A DNA stretch of 64,000 nucleotides, taken from positions 434,001-498,000 of the forward strand of contig NZ_JAHXBN010000018.1 of assembly GCF_019924045.1 (NCBI RefSeq), written 5' to 3'. Origin of the DNA: Dyadobacter fermentans. GTDB taxonomy: Bacteria; Bacteroidota; Bacteroidia; Cytophagales; Spirosomataceae. The position numbers and the translations under genes were made by a program. Position 1 is the first letter of the stretch, and each line of letters starts with the position of its first letter. This document shows positions 1 through 8,732 of the stretch, piece after piece. The notes beneath the pieces were generated by a model that did not search any database, was not told the origin of the DNA, and was given only the letters and a program-made list of their open reading frames with translations.

Positions 1-8
1 AACAGCCC

Positions 9-842
9 CTACCCGATCCTCGGCAGCCACATGCCCGCTATCGCCCCAAAAATGCCGACGGCCATCAACGCGGTCACAATCAATATCAGCAGCGCAATGG
101 CCGTTATCGCTCCATGTTTCTTCGTTTTTTGGGCGTAAAAATACAATTCGAGCATTCCAAGCGACACCGGCAAAGCATAAACGAATACTGCAAGCGCGGT
201 GAGAAAAGGCCCGCTGAATGTCCGCGTATCAAAGCCTGCCGGGCCACCGTTCAGCACCAGCCAGCACATCAGCCCGATCCTGAAAAACCATACGCCACTT
301 ACCACCATAAATAGTCGCAATCCCCATTTACGGTGCTGATCAAACCGCCTCGTGCGTGCGCAACGCCATGCGAGCCAGGCAAAAAGAACAATGTAGACCG
401 TCTGAATGCTGATGCTCACATGCTGCACAAGATCGCCGACCGCACCGCGCGTCCATACCATCGCCAAACCGCCGGTGGCGACGATGATGGCCGTGGTAAC
501 GTAAAGGCGCCCCAGCCAGCGGTGAAACAACGGCGCCCTTCGTCGGACGAATGGCAGCAACTGCAACGGCCCGCCGAATACCAACACCGCCGCCAGCAAA
601 ACATGCACGCCCACAACGAGGTTACCCGCCCAATCGTCTTTTACATAGCCATGAGGCAACACTTCATTCCATTTTGCCAGGTCGCCGGAGGCCGTGCTTT
701 TGCCATAGAAAGCGATAATGTAGCCTCCGAACGCCCATTGGCCAATGGTGGTGACCACAAACCAAGTTGTGACGGCCATACTCAGCAGTTTTTGAGCACG
801 ATAATGAACATGAATGGAAGGAATAGAAACTGGTTCGGTCAT
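9..842 (-). CDS. DUF2306 family polytopic membrane protein
   Basis: A 277-residue integral membrane protein with about seven hydrophobic segments. The central part, with a phenylalanine/histidine-rich stretch FHRWLGRLYV near residue 107 and RFDQHRKWGLRLF near 168, matches what I know of the DUF2306 family (predicted inner-membrane proteins, distantly cytochrome b561-like by their histidines). The biochemical role of the family is not established. The ATG start at 842 is followed by a cytoplasmic-looking N terminus and then the first membrane segment. The neighbouring Crp/Fnr gene is read in the same direction just upstream, 85 bases away, and a perfect 11-base inverted repeat lies ten bases ahead of this start, so regulation by that neighbour is possible. 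Family assignment is fairly sure; function unknown. Confidence 0.8.
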   Translation of the reverse strand: MTEPVSIPSIHVHYRAQKLLSMAVTTWFVVTTIGQWAFGGYIIAFYGKSTASGDLAKWNEVLPHGYVKDDWAGNLVVGVHVLLAAVLVFGGPLQLLPFVRRRAPLFHRWLGRLYVTTAIIVATGGLAMVWTRGAVGDLVQHVSISIQTVYIVLFAWLAWRCARTRRFDQHRKWGLRLFMVVSGVWFFRIGLMCWLVLNGGPAGFDTRTFSGPFLTALAVFVYALPVSLGMLELYFYAQKTKKHGAITAIALLILIVTALMAVGIFGAIAGMWLPRIG

Positions 843-851
843 GATGTCGGA

Positions 852-878
852 GCTTTAAGTTTTGGCTAAACTTAAAGC
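852..878. promoter_or_regulatory. Inverted repeat upstream of the DUF2306 gene
   Basis: Perfect 11-base arms GCTTTAAGTTT (852-862) and AAACTTAAAGC (868-878) around a 5-base spacer. The repeat lies between the start of the DUF2306 gene (842) and the stop of the Crp/Fnr gene (928). Its AT-rich arms and its place just before a start codon fit an operator, possibly for the adjacent Crp/Fnr-type protein; a 5' leader hairpin is the alternative. No poly-T tract follows on either strand, so it is a poor terminator. Confidence 0.5.
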
Positions 879-927
879 CGGTCATGCCCTGCGGCGTTAG
901 ACAAATGTCCAATGCGGATAAACGGTT

Positions 928-1530
928 CTATTTTGGTGTGGAAGTATCGGTCGATCCGTCGTTCCGCAACCGGCTGAGGTGCCGCTGGGTAATGCCCAGG
1001 TAGGAAGCGATGTATTTGAGGGGCACATGCCGGATAACATTAGGATTCGCTTTGACGAACTTCGCATAACGCGCCTCTGCCGTCAGATTAGCCATGTCGT
1101 TGATCCGGTCCTTATCTTTCTGCAAATGTTCCTGCAAAATGCGGATCGTATAGTCCTTCTGCGTAAAGCTGCGCGCCGCCGTCACATCGACATCATCCCG
1201 GCTGATCCGCAACAGTTCACAATCTGTAACGCAATGCAGGTTCTCTTCCGAAACCGTCCGGTTCATGAAATGGAAGTAGGATGTAAAAAACCGCGGGCTG
1301 TCGTTCAAGTCAGTGGTAATCTCATTACCATCTGCATCCCAATGAAAATTCCGCATAAACCCGGACACGATAAAATTATGATAACCAGGCACTTCACCCG
1401 CTTTCTCTATCACAGTATCCTTCGGTACCCACACCGGATGAAACGACTTGCGTATCGACTGCTGGTCAGCCTCGGGCAATGCAATCATGCGGGAAATGTA
1501 TTCGAAAAGCGTTGTGTAGTAATGTTGCAT
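928..1530 (-). CDS. Crp/Fnr family transcriptional regulator
   Basis: A 200-residue protein with the usual two-part Crp layout. Residues 1-125 form a cyclic-nucleotide-binding-type beta roll (VIEKAGEVPGYHNFIVSGFMR around 40-60), joined by a long helix to a C-terminal winged helix whose recognition region reads LKYIASYLGITQRHLSRLRND at about 172-192. The family length is 190-230, so it is complete. In Bacteroidota such proteins usually lack the cAMP-contact residues and many act as redox or stress regulators; the effector here cannot be told. It is read away from the RhuM gene, with only 22 bases between them, so the two could share a transcript. Confidence 0.85.
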   Translation of the reverse strand: MQHYYTTLFEYISRMIALPEADQQSIRKSFHPVWVPKDTVIEKAGEVPGYHNFIVSGFMRNFHWDADGNEITTDLNDSPRFFTSYFHFMNRTVSEENLHCVTDCELLRISRDDVDVTAARSFTQKDYTIRILQEHLQKDKDRINDMANLTAEARYAKFVKANPNVIRHVPLKYIASYLGITQRHLSRLRNDGSTDTSTPK

Positions 1531-1552
1531 GGCTTTTTGAGTTTCGGAAACG

Positions 1553-2557
1553 CTACGTCAACTTCCACTTTTTCAGCTCCCTATCAAAGTCGCTTTCAAA
1601 ATTTTTGTCCTGCTCCACGCGAAATTTTTCGAATTGCTCTTCCGCAAGGCGCATAGCCACTTCGTGACTGACTTTACCCGCGTCTTTCAGTATCTCGTAC
1701 TCATTAAACTGCAAAAACGCGTCTAATTTACCTGCCCAGTCAACCATTTTCATCGGAATCTGTCTGGCGGCTTGATTCTCGGCATAATCCAGGTACATCG
1801 AAACGATACGTTCCAATTCCTTTATCTCCTTTTCAATAAGATAGTTCTTGGCTATTCCAATATCCACTCTCTGTATCTTACCATGAGGAGCATTTTTGAA
1901 AGTTTGCAAACCCATATTGGGCTTTTCTGCATTTGCCCGTTCGGCAATAATAGCCGCCGCTGTTTTTCCGGAGATGGCGTAATGCAGCTTATTCTGAACG
2001 ATCTTGAAGAATTTGTGAGTGTCCGGCGAATCCTTCACGTAGTCGATACTGCATTGTTCGAAAATATCGGTGATTTTAAGATAGAAACGCCGCTCGCTTG
2101 CCCTGATTTCACGGATGCGATCGAGCAGTTCGTCGAAATAGTCTTTCCCGAATTTCTTTCCTTGCTTAAAACGCTCATCATCGAGCACAAACCCTTTGAT
2201 AATAAACTCTTTTAAAGTCCCGGTTGCCCAGATACGAAACTGTGTCGCCTGAAAGCTATTGACACGGTAACCTACTGCAATGGCGGCATCCAGATTGTAG
2301 AAATCGACTTCACGAGCCACATCCCGATTGCCTTCTTTTTGAACTATCCGGATTTTCCGGATAGTTGCTTGTCTTTCCAATTCGCCAGAATTGAAAATAT
2401 TCTGAAGATGCTCGTTTATCGTTCGAACGTCCACCCCAAACAGCTCCGCCAACCGCTTCTGGTTCAGCCAGAATGTCTCATCATTAAAAATAACCTCCAC
2501 CCTGACATTCCCGGCGGGTGAACTGTAAAACAGGATGTCCGCTTGCAGGTTTTCCAT
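1553..2557 (-). CDS. rhuM: RhuM-family protein
   Basis: A 334-residue soluble protein resembling RhuM, first named from Salmonella pathogenicity island 3 and common in accessory regions of many bacteria. The N terminus holds a helix-turn-helix-like stretch (FWLNQKRLAELFGVDVRTIN, residues about 31-50), followed by the family hallmark VDFYNLDAAIAVGYRVNS near 103-120 and FRIWATGTLKEFIIKGF near 127-143. The C-terminal half is helical and charged. The function of the family is unresolved; links with toxin-antitoxin, phage or Fic-like proteins have been proposed but nothing here proves one. It stands alone, with no restriction, phage or integrase gene beside it, and its base composition is more AT-rich than its neighbours, which hints at transfer. 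The symbol denotes family only. Confidence 0.8.
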   Translation of the reverse strand: MENLQADILFYSSPAGNVRVEVIFNDETFWLNQKRLAELFGVDVRTINEHLQNIFNSGELERQATIRKIRIVQKEGNRDVAREVDFYNLDAAIAVGYRVNSFQATQFRIWATGTLKEFIIKGFVLDDERFKQGKKFGKDYFDELLDRIREIRASERRFYLKITDIFEQCSIDYVKDSPDTHKFFKIVQNKLHYAISGKTAAAIIAERANAEKPNMGLQTFKNAPHGKIQRVDIGIAKNYLIEKEIKELERIVSMYLDYAENQAARQIPMKMVDWAGKLDAFLQFNEYEILKDAGKVSHEVAMRLAEEQFEKFRVEQDKNFESDFDRELKKWKLT

Positions 2558-2721
2558 AGATAGCGTGCGTGAATAGTGTTGTTAACGGATGATTTACTTA
2601 GTGATCGGGCGAATGTAAAATGTTTTTCCAAAATAAACCCATTCCGATGATCCACCGGCCAGCTCACGGATCGTCGATTTTTTTCAAAAAAATTACACAT
2701 TCTGCTGCTAAATGCGTATCC

Positions 2722-2729
2722 TATATTTG
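2722..2729 (+). promoter_or_regulatory. Bacteroidota-type -7 motif TATATTTG
   Basis: Exact match to the TAnnTTTG consensus of the Bacteroidota housekeeping sigma factor, 70 bases before the ATG at 2799. No good TTG-type -33 element is seen at the usual distance, so this is tentative; it decides the start codon of the TonB-domain gene. Confidence 0.35.
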
Positions 2730-2798
2730 AAATACAATCGTTTATGGAAAAAAGGTATAGTTGAGTGTATATCGGCCATTTCAAACACCTGGAAACTC

Positions 2799-3791
2799 AT
2801 GCTGCAAAGAATACCTCTCCCGCTGTTTCCCCCATACATCTCCCTGGCGATGCTCGCCGTTGCCCTAGCCTCGGGTGCGGCAGCGATCGCGCGACCAGTT
2901 TCCGATAGCCTGGATATACGGGCAGCTTTTTTTCAAACCACCCGGATTACCGGTAAAATTACCGACGAATCCTCCCGACCCATTGCCAATGTCGCCATCC
3001 TGATCGCCGGATCCGAGCGCGGTACGGTCACCAACCTGGCAGGCAGCTTCGAAATTGCCGATGCGCCGCTGAACGGTACACTCCTTATCCAGCATGCTGA
3101 TTATGAACTACGACAAATCCCGATTGTCAAATCGACGACCGAATATCTCATTGCCTTAAAAATGAGGCCGCAGGTGTTGGCCATGCGTATGAAAGGTCCG
3201 TCCAAATTTTCGAAGAAGGAGGTGGAGCCCAACCCGGCATATGAAACCGGCTCTTCTCTACGGCTCGACCGCTGGCCGTATTTCAGGGGGTTAACGAAAT
3301 TTCTTGCCAATAACCTGAAATACCCTCAGGAAGCACTGCAATCGGGTGTGCAGGGACCTGTACAGGTTTCTTTCCTAATCGATGAGGATGGTAATATCAG
3401 CAGCGGGCGGATCATCAAAAGCCCCGGCATTGAATTGGACGACGAAGCGCTGCGGCTCATACGCATCATGCCCAAATGGACGCCCGCCCAAAAAGACGGT
3501 AAACCCATTGCCGTTTGGTACACCATCAGCATTCCGTTCGACCCGGAATTGGATAAGCTGCCGCTGAAAGTCAAAGAGGAAGTGCCGAGGCTTTTCAGCA
3601 GGAAAATGAAACTGGAACCCTGGAAAGCCCCCTTCCTGATCAAAGACGAGCTCGAAAAACTGTTTCGGAACCGCAAAGTGAACTTGTCGGCGCACGAGCC
3701 GCCGCAGACGAAGCTGTCGGTCTATGGCTACGGCGTCAGTCCGGCTCCCCTGTACGTTCCGCTGCGCCCCAACTTTAAGATGTTACCCTAA
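2799..3791 (+). CDS. TonB C-terminal domain protein with carboxypeptidase-like regulatory domain
   Basis: About 330 residues from the ATG at 2799. A hydrophobic N-terminal segment (PYISLAMLAVALASGAAAIA) anchors or exports it. Next comes a carboxypeptidase-regulatory-like beta sandwich (TGKITDESSRPIANVAILI), then a TonB C-terminal fold (VQGPVQVSFLIDEDGNISSG, then LIRIMPKWTPAQKDGKPI). Such proteins resemble the BlaR/TonB-family energy-transduction or surface proteins of Bacteroidota. An in-frame ATG exists at 2712, but a TATATTTG promoter-like motif at 2722-2729 would place the transcript start inside that extension, and the upstream residues are not signal-like, so I prefer 2799. It has no ExbBD partners nearby, so classic energy transduction is doubtful. 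A 103-base gap separates it from the OmpA-like gene. Confidence 0.7.
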   Translation: MLQRIPLPLFPPYISLAMLAVALASGAAAIARPVSDSLDIRAAFFQTTRITGKITDESSRPIANVAILIAGSERGTVTNLAGSFEIADAPLNGTLLIQHADYELRQIPIVKSTTEYLIALKMRPQVLAMRMKGPSKFSKKEVEPNPAYETGSSLRLDRWPYFRGLTKFLANNLKYPQEALQSGVQGPVQVSFLIDEDGNISSGRIIKSPGIELDDEALRLIRIMPKWTPAQKDGKPIAVWYTISIPFDPELDKLPLKVKEEVPRLFSRKMKLEPWKAPFLIKDELEKLFRNRKVNLSAHEPPQTKLSVYGYGVSPAPLYVPLRPNFKMLP

Positions 3792-3893
3792 AAAAAGCGT
3801 CCCGGCATTGCATAACTATAAATAACCTTTATATATTTATAAAAATACTTTCCTGCTTGTAAAACACGATTGTTCAACCTAACCGGAGTTTGA

Positions 3894-4643
3894 ATGAAAA
3901 CTTTTACAATCATCCTACTCATGTCGGTAGCAGCGACTCTTGCCGCGCACGGACAGCAACAGGCCGATGTGGCCCCGAATCAGCAAAAAATCATCCCGCA
4001 GCGCACCCGCATTAGCGTACGCGTGCTCGATAAGCATACCTTGCGGCCCATCGAGGCGACGATCATGGTGGTGGGGCAGCGCCCGGAAGACCTCGTTGTT
4101 CCGATTTTTGAAGACGGCGTTTACCAGTTTAAAATGTCCGCCAGGGACATGGGCGTTATCTCGATCCACGCCAATGGTTATGAAACCTATTCGGAGGTCA
4201 TAGCAGCCCGCACCCTGCGGCCAACGAAGATTTTTTATTTAACGCCGTTAGAAAACACTGATTCCTGCAAAAAGGAGCCTGTTGTGTTGTCGGAGCTGGA
4301 TTTGAAAGAGGAAATCGAGACGGTACTGCTGTTTACCCAGAGCGAGCCGGCAATGCTGCCGGAGAGCAACCAGGAGCTTGAAATCCTGGCCGACTACCTT
4401 GTAAGAAACACCGCGCCACGGATCGAGCTTTCGGGTCATACCGACGATGTGGGTGATCCGCGGAAAAATCTCCTGCTTTCTTGCGACCGCGTGGATGAAG
4501 TCAAAAAGTTCCTGCTATCGAAGCGGATCGAGATGGGGCGCATTCGGGGAAGGGCCTTCGGCAGCGGGCTGCCCATCGCGCCGAACGATTGCGAAGCGAA
4601 CCGCAGGCTCAACCGGCGTGTCGAAATACGCATCGTCCCATAG
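3894..4643 (+). CDS. OmpA-family envelope protein
   Basis: A 249-residue exported protein: signal peptide at 1-20 (cleavage after AAHG), a beta-rich domain at about 37-117 starting RISVRVLDKHTLRPIEATIMV (an extracellular or PEGA-like module), then an OmpA/MotB peptidoglycan-binding domain at about 145-249. In the latter LSGHTDDVGDPRKNLLLS and NRRLNRRVEIRIVP are the diagnostic stretches. It probably ties an outer-membrane or periplasmic assembly to the cell wall. It lacks an OmpA barrel. The N-terminal domain shows the same theme as the regulatory-like domain of the TonB protein upstream, so the pair may act together. Confidence 0.85.
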   Translation: MKTFTIILLMSVAATLAAHGQQQADVAPNQQKIIPQRTRISVRVLDKHTLRPIEATIMVVGQRPEDLVVPIFEDGVYQFKMSARDMGVISIHANGYETYSEVIAARTLRPTKIFYLTPLENTDSCKKEPVVLSELDLKEEIETVLLFTQSEPAMLPESNQELEILADYLVRNTAPRIELSGHTDDVGDPRKNLLLSCDRVDEVKKFLLSKRIEMGRIRGRAFGSGLPIAPNDCEANRRLNRRVEIRIVP

Positions 4644-4776
4644 AATTTTTCTTTTCAAATTAACTTCCCAAAAAATCCACTGAATGGTGGAGAAATGCGC
4701 ACTTTTGTGATGCATATTTGTTGTTTAGGGCATAAGAATCCCCAAACAGCGAAATTTACCAGTATTAGAATCGAAT

Positions 4777-5766
4777 ATGAAACAAGTAAAAGCCTCCATT
4801 TCAGGCATCGAAGGATATGTACCCGACTATATTCTCACAAATGCCGAATTGGAGACACTCGTTGATACCAGCGACGAATGGATCGTGAGCAGGACCGGCA
4901 TTAAAGAACGCCGCATCCTGAAAGAACCCGGACTCGGAAGCTCGCACATGGGAGCCCGCGCCGTGAAGGGCCTCCTCGAAAAAACCAACACCGATCCTGC
5001 TGAAATAGACCTCCTTATTTGCGCCACCATTACCCCCGATTTCGTTTTCCCAAGTACCGCCAACCTCATCTGCGACCAGCTGGGTATCCGCAACATCGGT
5101 AGTTTCGATGTGAATGCCGCTTGCTCGGGCTTCATTTACGGCCTCGAACTCGGTGCTCAATTCATTGAAACCGGCAAATATAAAAAAGTAGTGGTCGTAG
5201 GAACCGACAAAATGTCGGCCGTGATGGACTATACCGACCGCCGCACCTGCATTCTGTTCGGCGACGGAGCCGGCGCGGTGCTGCTCGAACCGAACACCGA
5301 AGGCTACGGGGTGATCGACACGCTGATCCGCGCCGATGGCGTGGGCTACAACAACCTGGTACAACGCGGAGGCGGCAGCCGTTTCCCCGCATCCCATGAA
5401 ACGGTGGATGCCCGCATGCATTACCTGCACCAGGACGGCCAGCAGGTTTTCAAATCGGCTGTCCGGAATATGGCCGACGTTTCGGCGGAAATGATGGAAA
5501 GAAACCACCTGACCCACGACGACGTGGCATGGCTGGTACCGCACCAGGCCAACCGCCGCATTATCGAAGCAACGGCCAACCGCATGGGTGTGGGAATGGA
5601 CAAAGTGATGATGAATATCGCCCACTACGGAAATACTACCGCTGCCACCATTCCTCTTTGCCTGTGGGACTACGAGAAGCAACTCAAAAAAGGCGATAAC
5701 CTGATATTCTCGGCTTTCGGCGCCGGTTTTACATGGGCTTCGGCTTATGTAAAATGGGCCTACTGA
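4777..5766 (+). CDS. fabH: Beta-ketoacyl-ACP synthase III (FabH)
   Basis: A 329-residue condensing enzyme that starts type II fatty acid synthesis by joining acetyl-CoA (or a branched acyl-CoA) to malonyl-ACP. The catalytic triad is intact: Cys116 in NAACSGF, His256 in VPHQANRR, and Asn286 in AHYGNTTAA. Length and motifs match the family well. It stands alone here rather than in a plsX-fabH-fabD cluster, so it may be a second copy devoted to a particular primer; that is inference. A strong hairpin follows directly after the stop. Confidence 0.95.
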   Translation: MKQVKASISGIEGYVPDYILTNAELETLVDTSDEWIVSRTGIKERRILKEPGLGSSHMGARAVKGLLEKTNTDPAEIDLLICATITPDFVFPSTANLICDQLGIRNIGSFDVNAACSGFIYGLELGAQFIETGKYKKVVVVGTDKMSAVMDYTDRRTCILFGDGAGAVLLEPNTEGYGVIDTLIRADGVGYNNLVQRGGGSRFPASHETVDARMHYLHQDGQQVFKSAVRNMADVSAEMMERNHLTHDDVAWLVPHQANRRIIEATANRMGVGMDKVMMNIAHYGNTTAATIPLCLWDYEKQLKKGDNLIFSAFGAGFTWASAYVKWAY

Positions 5767-5772
5767 CAAAAA

Positions 5773-5810
5773 GCCGTCAGGATTGATGAACATTCATCAA
5801 TCCTGACGGC
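5773..5810. terminator. Bidirectional terminator hairpin
   Basis: A perfect 18-base stem: arm GCCGTCAGGATTGATGAA at 5773-5790 and its reverse complement at 5793-5810. It sits between the convergent fabH (plus) and LytTR (minus) genes, with an A-run just upstream and an AT-rich stretch downstream. It fits a terminator used from both sides. Confidence 0.8.
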
Positions 5811-5833
5811 GATTTATCTGCATAAATTATCCG

Positions 5834-6280
5834 TTACGCCGAAAGCGCCATTCTTCCCAATATCTCATGTGTTTCGCGGATGCGGCGGCGCGCAATGGGG
5901 ATCACTTTGCCACAGCTCAGGTGAATATAATCAGGCCAGCGGGACGCGATGTGGCGCGCGTTGATGCTGTATGATTTGTGAATACGTAAAAAATCGCTGC
6001 TAAGCTCATCCTGTACTTCTTTCAGACATTTCGAAACCAGGTGCTTTTCATGCCGGGTGTACACAAATGTGTAGTTTCCAACACCTTCCAGGCAAGTAAT
6101 ATCGCTGGATTTAACGGAGATCGCTTTCCCAAACTTGTAAACAGTAATCGTAGGGACGTTCTTGATTTCGCCGGTGGCGCCCGACGGAGCGCCGCCCGAA
6201 AGAACAGACAGGTTTTGCATGGGTGAAAGGACGGCTTGATTTTTCATGGATTGATCTGGCAATTGGTTATTTACTTTCAT
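5834..6280 (-). CDS. Orphan LytTR DNA-binding domain protein
   Basis: About 148 residues from the ATG at 6280; upstream in-frame Met codons (up to 6364) add a stretch of non-conserved, hydrophobic residues and are less likely. The C-terminal two thirds form a LytTR domain: ITCLEGVGNYTFVYTRHEKH, then LKEVQDELSSDFLRIHKSYS and a closing strand with IARRRIRET. There is no receiver domain and the N terminus is short and disordered-looking, so it is not a standard response regulator. It lies 300 bases before a LytS kinase cluster read in the opposite direction and could be controlled by it indirectly or act as a stand-alone regulator. Confidence 0.85.
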   Translation of the reverse strand: MKVNNQLPDQSMKNQAVLSPMQNLSVLSGGAPSGATGEIKNVPTITVYKFGKAISVKSSDITCLEGVGNYTFVYTRHEKHLVSKCLKEVQDELSSDFLRIHKSYSINARHIASRWPDYIHLSCGKVIPIARRRIRETHEILGRMALSA

Positions 6281-6555
6281 GGCTAAAATTTGATGGACTT
6301 TTATGGCTAACAGATGCTTGGCCTTGTTGTGATACAAAAGTGGTGCAGGAAGAGACCGCAGCAAACAGTGACCCGGTTGAATTGTAACTTTTACCTCATG
6401 AATACGCTAAATCGCCGGGTAAACTGAAACTGCCATTTGCTCATTTGTCAATACCATTTACCGGTTTAAATCAGATTAGGCGATGTTTTGCGACGATTTG
6501 GCCTATAAATACGACGGTTAATCCCTCCCCGTTTCCGATTGGACTGGCCCCGCTT

Positions 6556-6563
6556 TATTTTTG
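6556..6563 (+). promoter_or_regulatory. -7 motif TATTTTTG of the LytS/LytTR operon
   Basis: Exact TAnnTTTG match, 22 bases before the ATG at 6586. A weak TTTC element lies about 20 bases upstream. A transcript starting some 7 bases downstream would have a short leader of roughly 15 bases. Confidence 0.4.
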
Positions 6564-6585
6564 CATGAAATGAAAATGTGCGCAA

Positions 6586-7656
6586 ATGATCCTTGAAAGC
6601 TACCTGGCAAAAATCGGCCGCAAGCCGGTCGGTGTGACCACGGCGTTGCTGGTATTGGCCGGGGTGACTTTGGTAAGCGGCCTGGGACTTTGGCAAGAGC
6701 GCTATTTTTCAGATTCGCAGCTGTTTCTAGCCGGCAGCGCCATCAACATGGCTGTGATATGGGCTGCTTACCGTATCGATGTCGCACTTTCGCCGAAGAT
6801 AACCAGCCTCCTTCCGGATATGGACCAGTCCATTTACCGAGTGGCCTTGTGGTTCGGTGTTTATGGCGTCGTGAATGTGGCGTTCTTTTGGGTTGCATTG
6901 CCGGCATACCATCAAATCGGGCTCATCGGCGCCGGTTTTGATCTCTCCTGGGCGCTGCGCGTGAGCTTCTTTATCCTGAGCGGCTCGCTCATCGCGGCGG
7001 GCCTAACGGAGCTCGCCTATGCGTTCGGGCAATGGCGGACCAACCAGAACGAGGTGGAGCAAATGCAGGAAAAACAGCTGCAAACCGAGCTGGAAGCCGT
7101 CAAACAGCAGGTTAACCCTCATTTTCTTTTCAATTGCCTCAATTCGCTCTCGGTTCTGATCACCGACGCGCCGGGTACTGCGGAGAAATTCGTGGATGAA
7201 ATGTCGAAAGTGTATCGTTACCAACTGAGTGTGAACGGCCCCGACAAAGAGGATATTCTGGTGACGCTCGATTCGGAGCTGCGTTTTATCAAATCTTACA
7301 TTTACCTCCTCGAAACACGGTTCGAAAACGGGATCAGCATTACGCTCAACTTGAAGGAGGTGTTCCTAACCGGGCAAATGGTCCCGCTCACGTTTCAAAT
7401 CCTGATCGACCACGCCATTCATTACAATATGGTGTCTTCTGCCCGTCCGCTGCACATCAGCATTGCCACCACCGAAACCGGCCAGTTGGAATTCCGGCAC
7501 AACCGCCAGCCGAAAATGCTCACGATGCCGCCCGATGCCCCCGGGATCCACGTGCTGATCAACCGGTACAAATTCCTGTTCAATCGCGCCGGAGCGGTTC
7601 AGCTGAAAGAAGACGACCACGAATTTGCGATCATCCTGCCCCTTATATTCACATGA
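6586..7656 (+). CDS. LytS-type sensor histidine kinase with degenerate ATPase domain
   Basis: A 356-residue membrane protein. Residues 15-145 hold four hydrophobic segments; a coiled linker (NEVEQMQEKQLQTELEAV) leads to the His_kinase domain with the phospho-acceptor motif QQVNPHFLFNCLNSL (His179). The ATP-binding domain is decayed: the N-box reads LIDHAIHYN, with His276 where the sister protein has the Mg-ATP-binding Asn in LLENAVKHN, and the glycine-rich GLANI motif of the sister is replaced by GIHVLINRY. It therefore probably cannot bind ATP and may serve as a partner or phospho-acceptor for the active kinase next door. Its stop overlaps the next start (ATGA). Confidence 0.9.
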   Translation: MILESYLAKIGRKPVGVTTALLVLAGVTLVSGLGLWQERYFSDSQLFLAGSAINMAVIWAAYRIDVALSPKITSLLPDMDQSIYRVALWFGVYGVVNVAFFWVALPAYHQIGLIGAGFDLSWALRVSFFILSGSLIAAGLTELAYAFGQWRTNQNEVEQMQEKQLQTELEAVKQQVNPHFLFNCLNSLSVLITDAPGTAEKFVDEMSKVYRYQLSVNGPDKEDILVTLDSELRFIKSYIYLLETRFENGISITLNLKEVFLTGQMVPLTFQILIDHAIHYNMVSSARPLHISIATTETGQLEFRHNRQPKMLTMPPDAPGIHVLINRYKFLFNRAGAVQLKEDDHEFAIILPLIFT

Positions 7657-8732
7657 CCCCACCCTTCATTAGCAACGGAATCGGCCGGCAGATATGGCTG
7701 AGCCTTTTCGGCAGGTGGATTTTCGCATTGCTGGTACCCTGGTTTGTGCCTACGATCAGCTATCTGCTCATCGGCGAACCCTATCTGGCCAGCCTGTACA
7801 ACTTCGCAGGCGGCACGCTGATGATCTTCCTCATGACGATCCTCGCATTCGTTCCGCACGATTGGGCAGCGCGGTACATTGCCATGAAATACCCGTCGTT
7901 CGATTCGTCGGTCAAACGGAGCGGTCTAACAGCCCTTGCATTCTGGATACTGACGTTCGTTTTTGTGACTTCCTATATGGTTTTTATCATGCATTTCAGG
8001 CCTTTCGAAGCGCAGCTCGACGCCCGGATGATGGTGAATGTCTATATTTTCGAGTTCGTGGCGGTGCTTCTGCTGACAGGCCTGTATGAAATCAATTACT
8101 CACTAAATAAATGGAAAACCCTGCAAATCAATAAGGAAGCGCTCCGGCGCGCGGGCATGCAGGGACAGTTGCAGAGCTTGAAAAGCCAGGTTAACCCGCA
8201 TTTTTTGTTCAACAGCCTCAATACCCTTTCCGCGCTGATCGCCGACGAACCCAGGCGGGCCGAGCAGTTTGTGGATGAAATGGCTAAGGTTTACCGTTAT
8301 CTGCTTCAAACCAACCAGAATGAATTGACGACGCTTTCGGCCGAAATCCGCTTCATCAGCTCCTATTACCACCTGCTGCGCACCCGGTACGACATCGGTT
8401 TCGACCTGGTGATCGAAGTAAACGATGAGGATCTGGATAAAAAAATACCGCCGCTAACCTTGCAGCTGCTACTGGAAAACGCCGTCAAGCACAATAGTAT
8501 CCTGGAAACCAACCCGTTGCGGGTGTCAATCCGCTCAGTGGGCGAAGATCTGCTCGAAATCAGTAATAACCGGCTGATCAAATCGACGCCGGTGAAATCG
8601 ACACGCCTTGGGTTGGCCAACATTATGGCCAAATACGAACTGCTTTCCGAGCGCAGGCCCGTGATAGACGACGGAACGCAGTTTTTCAAAGTTACCCTGC
8701 CGCTGATCACGCTGAAAACCACAAATGCATGA
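7653..8732 (+). CDS. LytS-type sensor histidine kinase
   Basis: A 359-residue kinase, paralogue of the gene before it. Four membrane segments lie in residues 20-150, then the phospho-acceptor region KSQVNPHFLFNSLN (His183) and an intact N-box LLENAVKHN (Asn276), followed by a GLANIMAKY glycine motif. No extracytoplasmic domain is evident, so the signal may be sensed within the membrane. It overlaps both neighbours by 4 bases (ATGA), which ties its translation to the degenerate kinase and the LytTR regulator. It is expected to phosphorylate the regulator encoded next. Confidence 0.93.
   Translation: MTPPFISNGIGRQIWLSLFGRWIFALLVPWFVPTISYLLIGEPYLASLYNFAGGTLMIFLMTILAFVPHDWAARYIAMKYPSFDSSVKRSGLTALAFWILTFVFVTSYMVFIMHFRPFEAQLDARMMVNVYIFEFVAVLLLTGLYEINYSLNKWKTLQINKEALRRAGMQGQLQSLKSQVNPHFLFNSLNTLSALIADEPRRAEQFVDEMAKVYRYLLQTNQNELTTLSAEIRFISSYYHLLRTRYDIGFDLVIEVNDEDLDKKIPPLTLQLLLENAVKHNSILETNPLRVSIRSVGEDLLEISNNRLIKSTPVKSTRLGLANIMAKYELLSERRPVIDDGTQFFKVTLPLITLKTTNA

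Noticed and set aside
2712..2798. Upstream start of the TonB-domain gene
   Set aside because: A promoter-like TATATTTG lies within it and its residues are not signal-like.
4801..5793. 330-residue open frame on the minus strand
   Set aside because: It lies fully opposite fabH, whose product has an intact catalytic triad. The antisense frame has no recognisable domain.
5773..5810. Operator site near the LytTR gene
   Set aside because: The hairpin lies between two convergent stops, so it is better read as a terminator.
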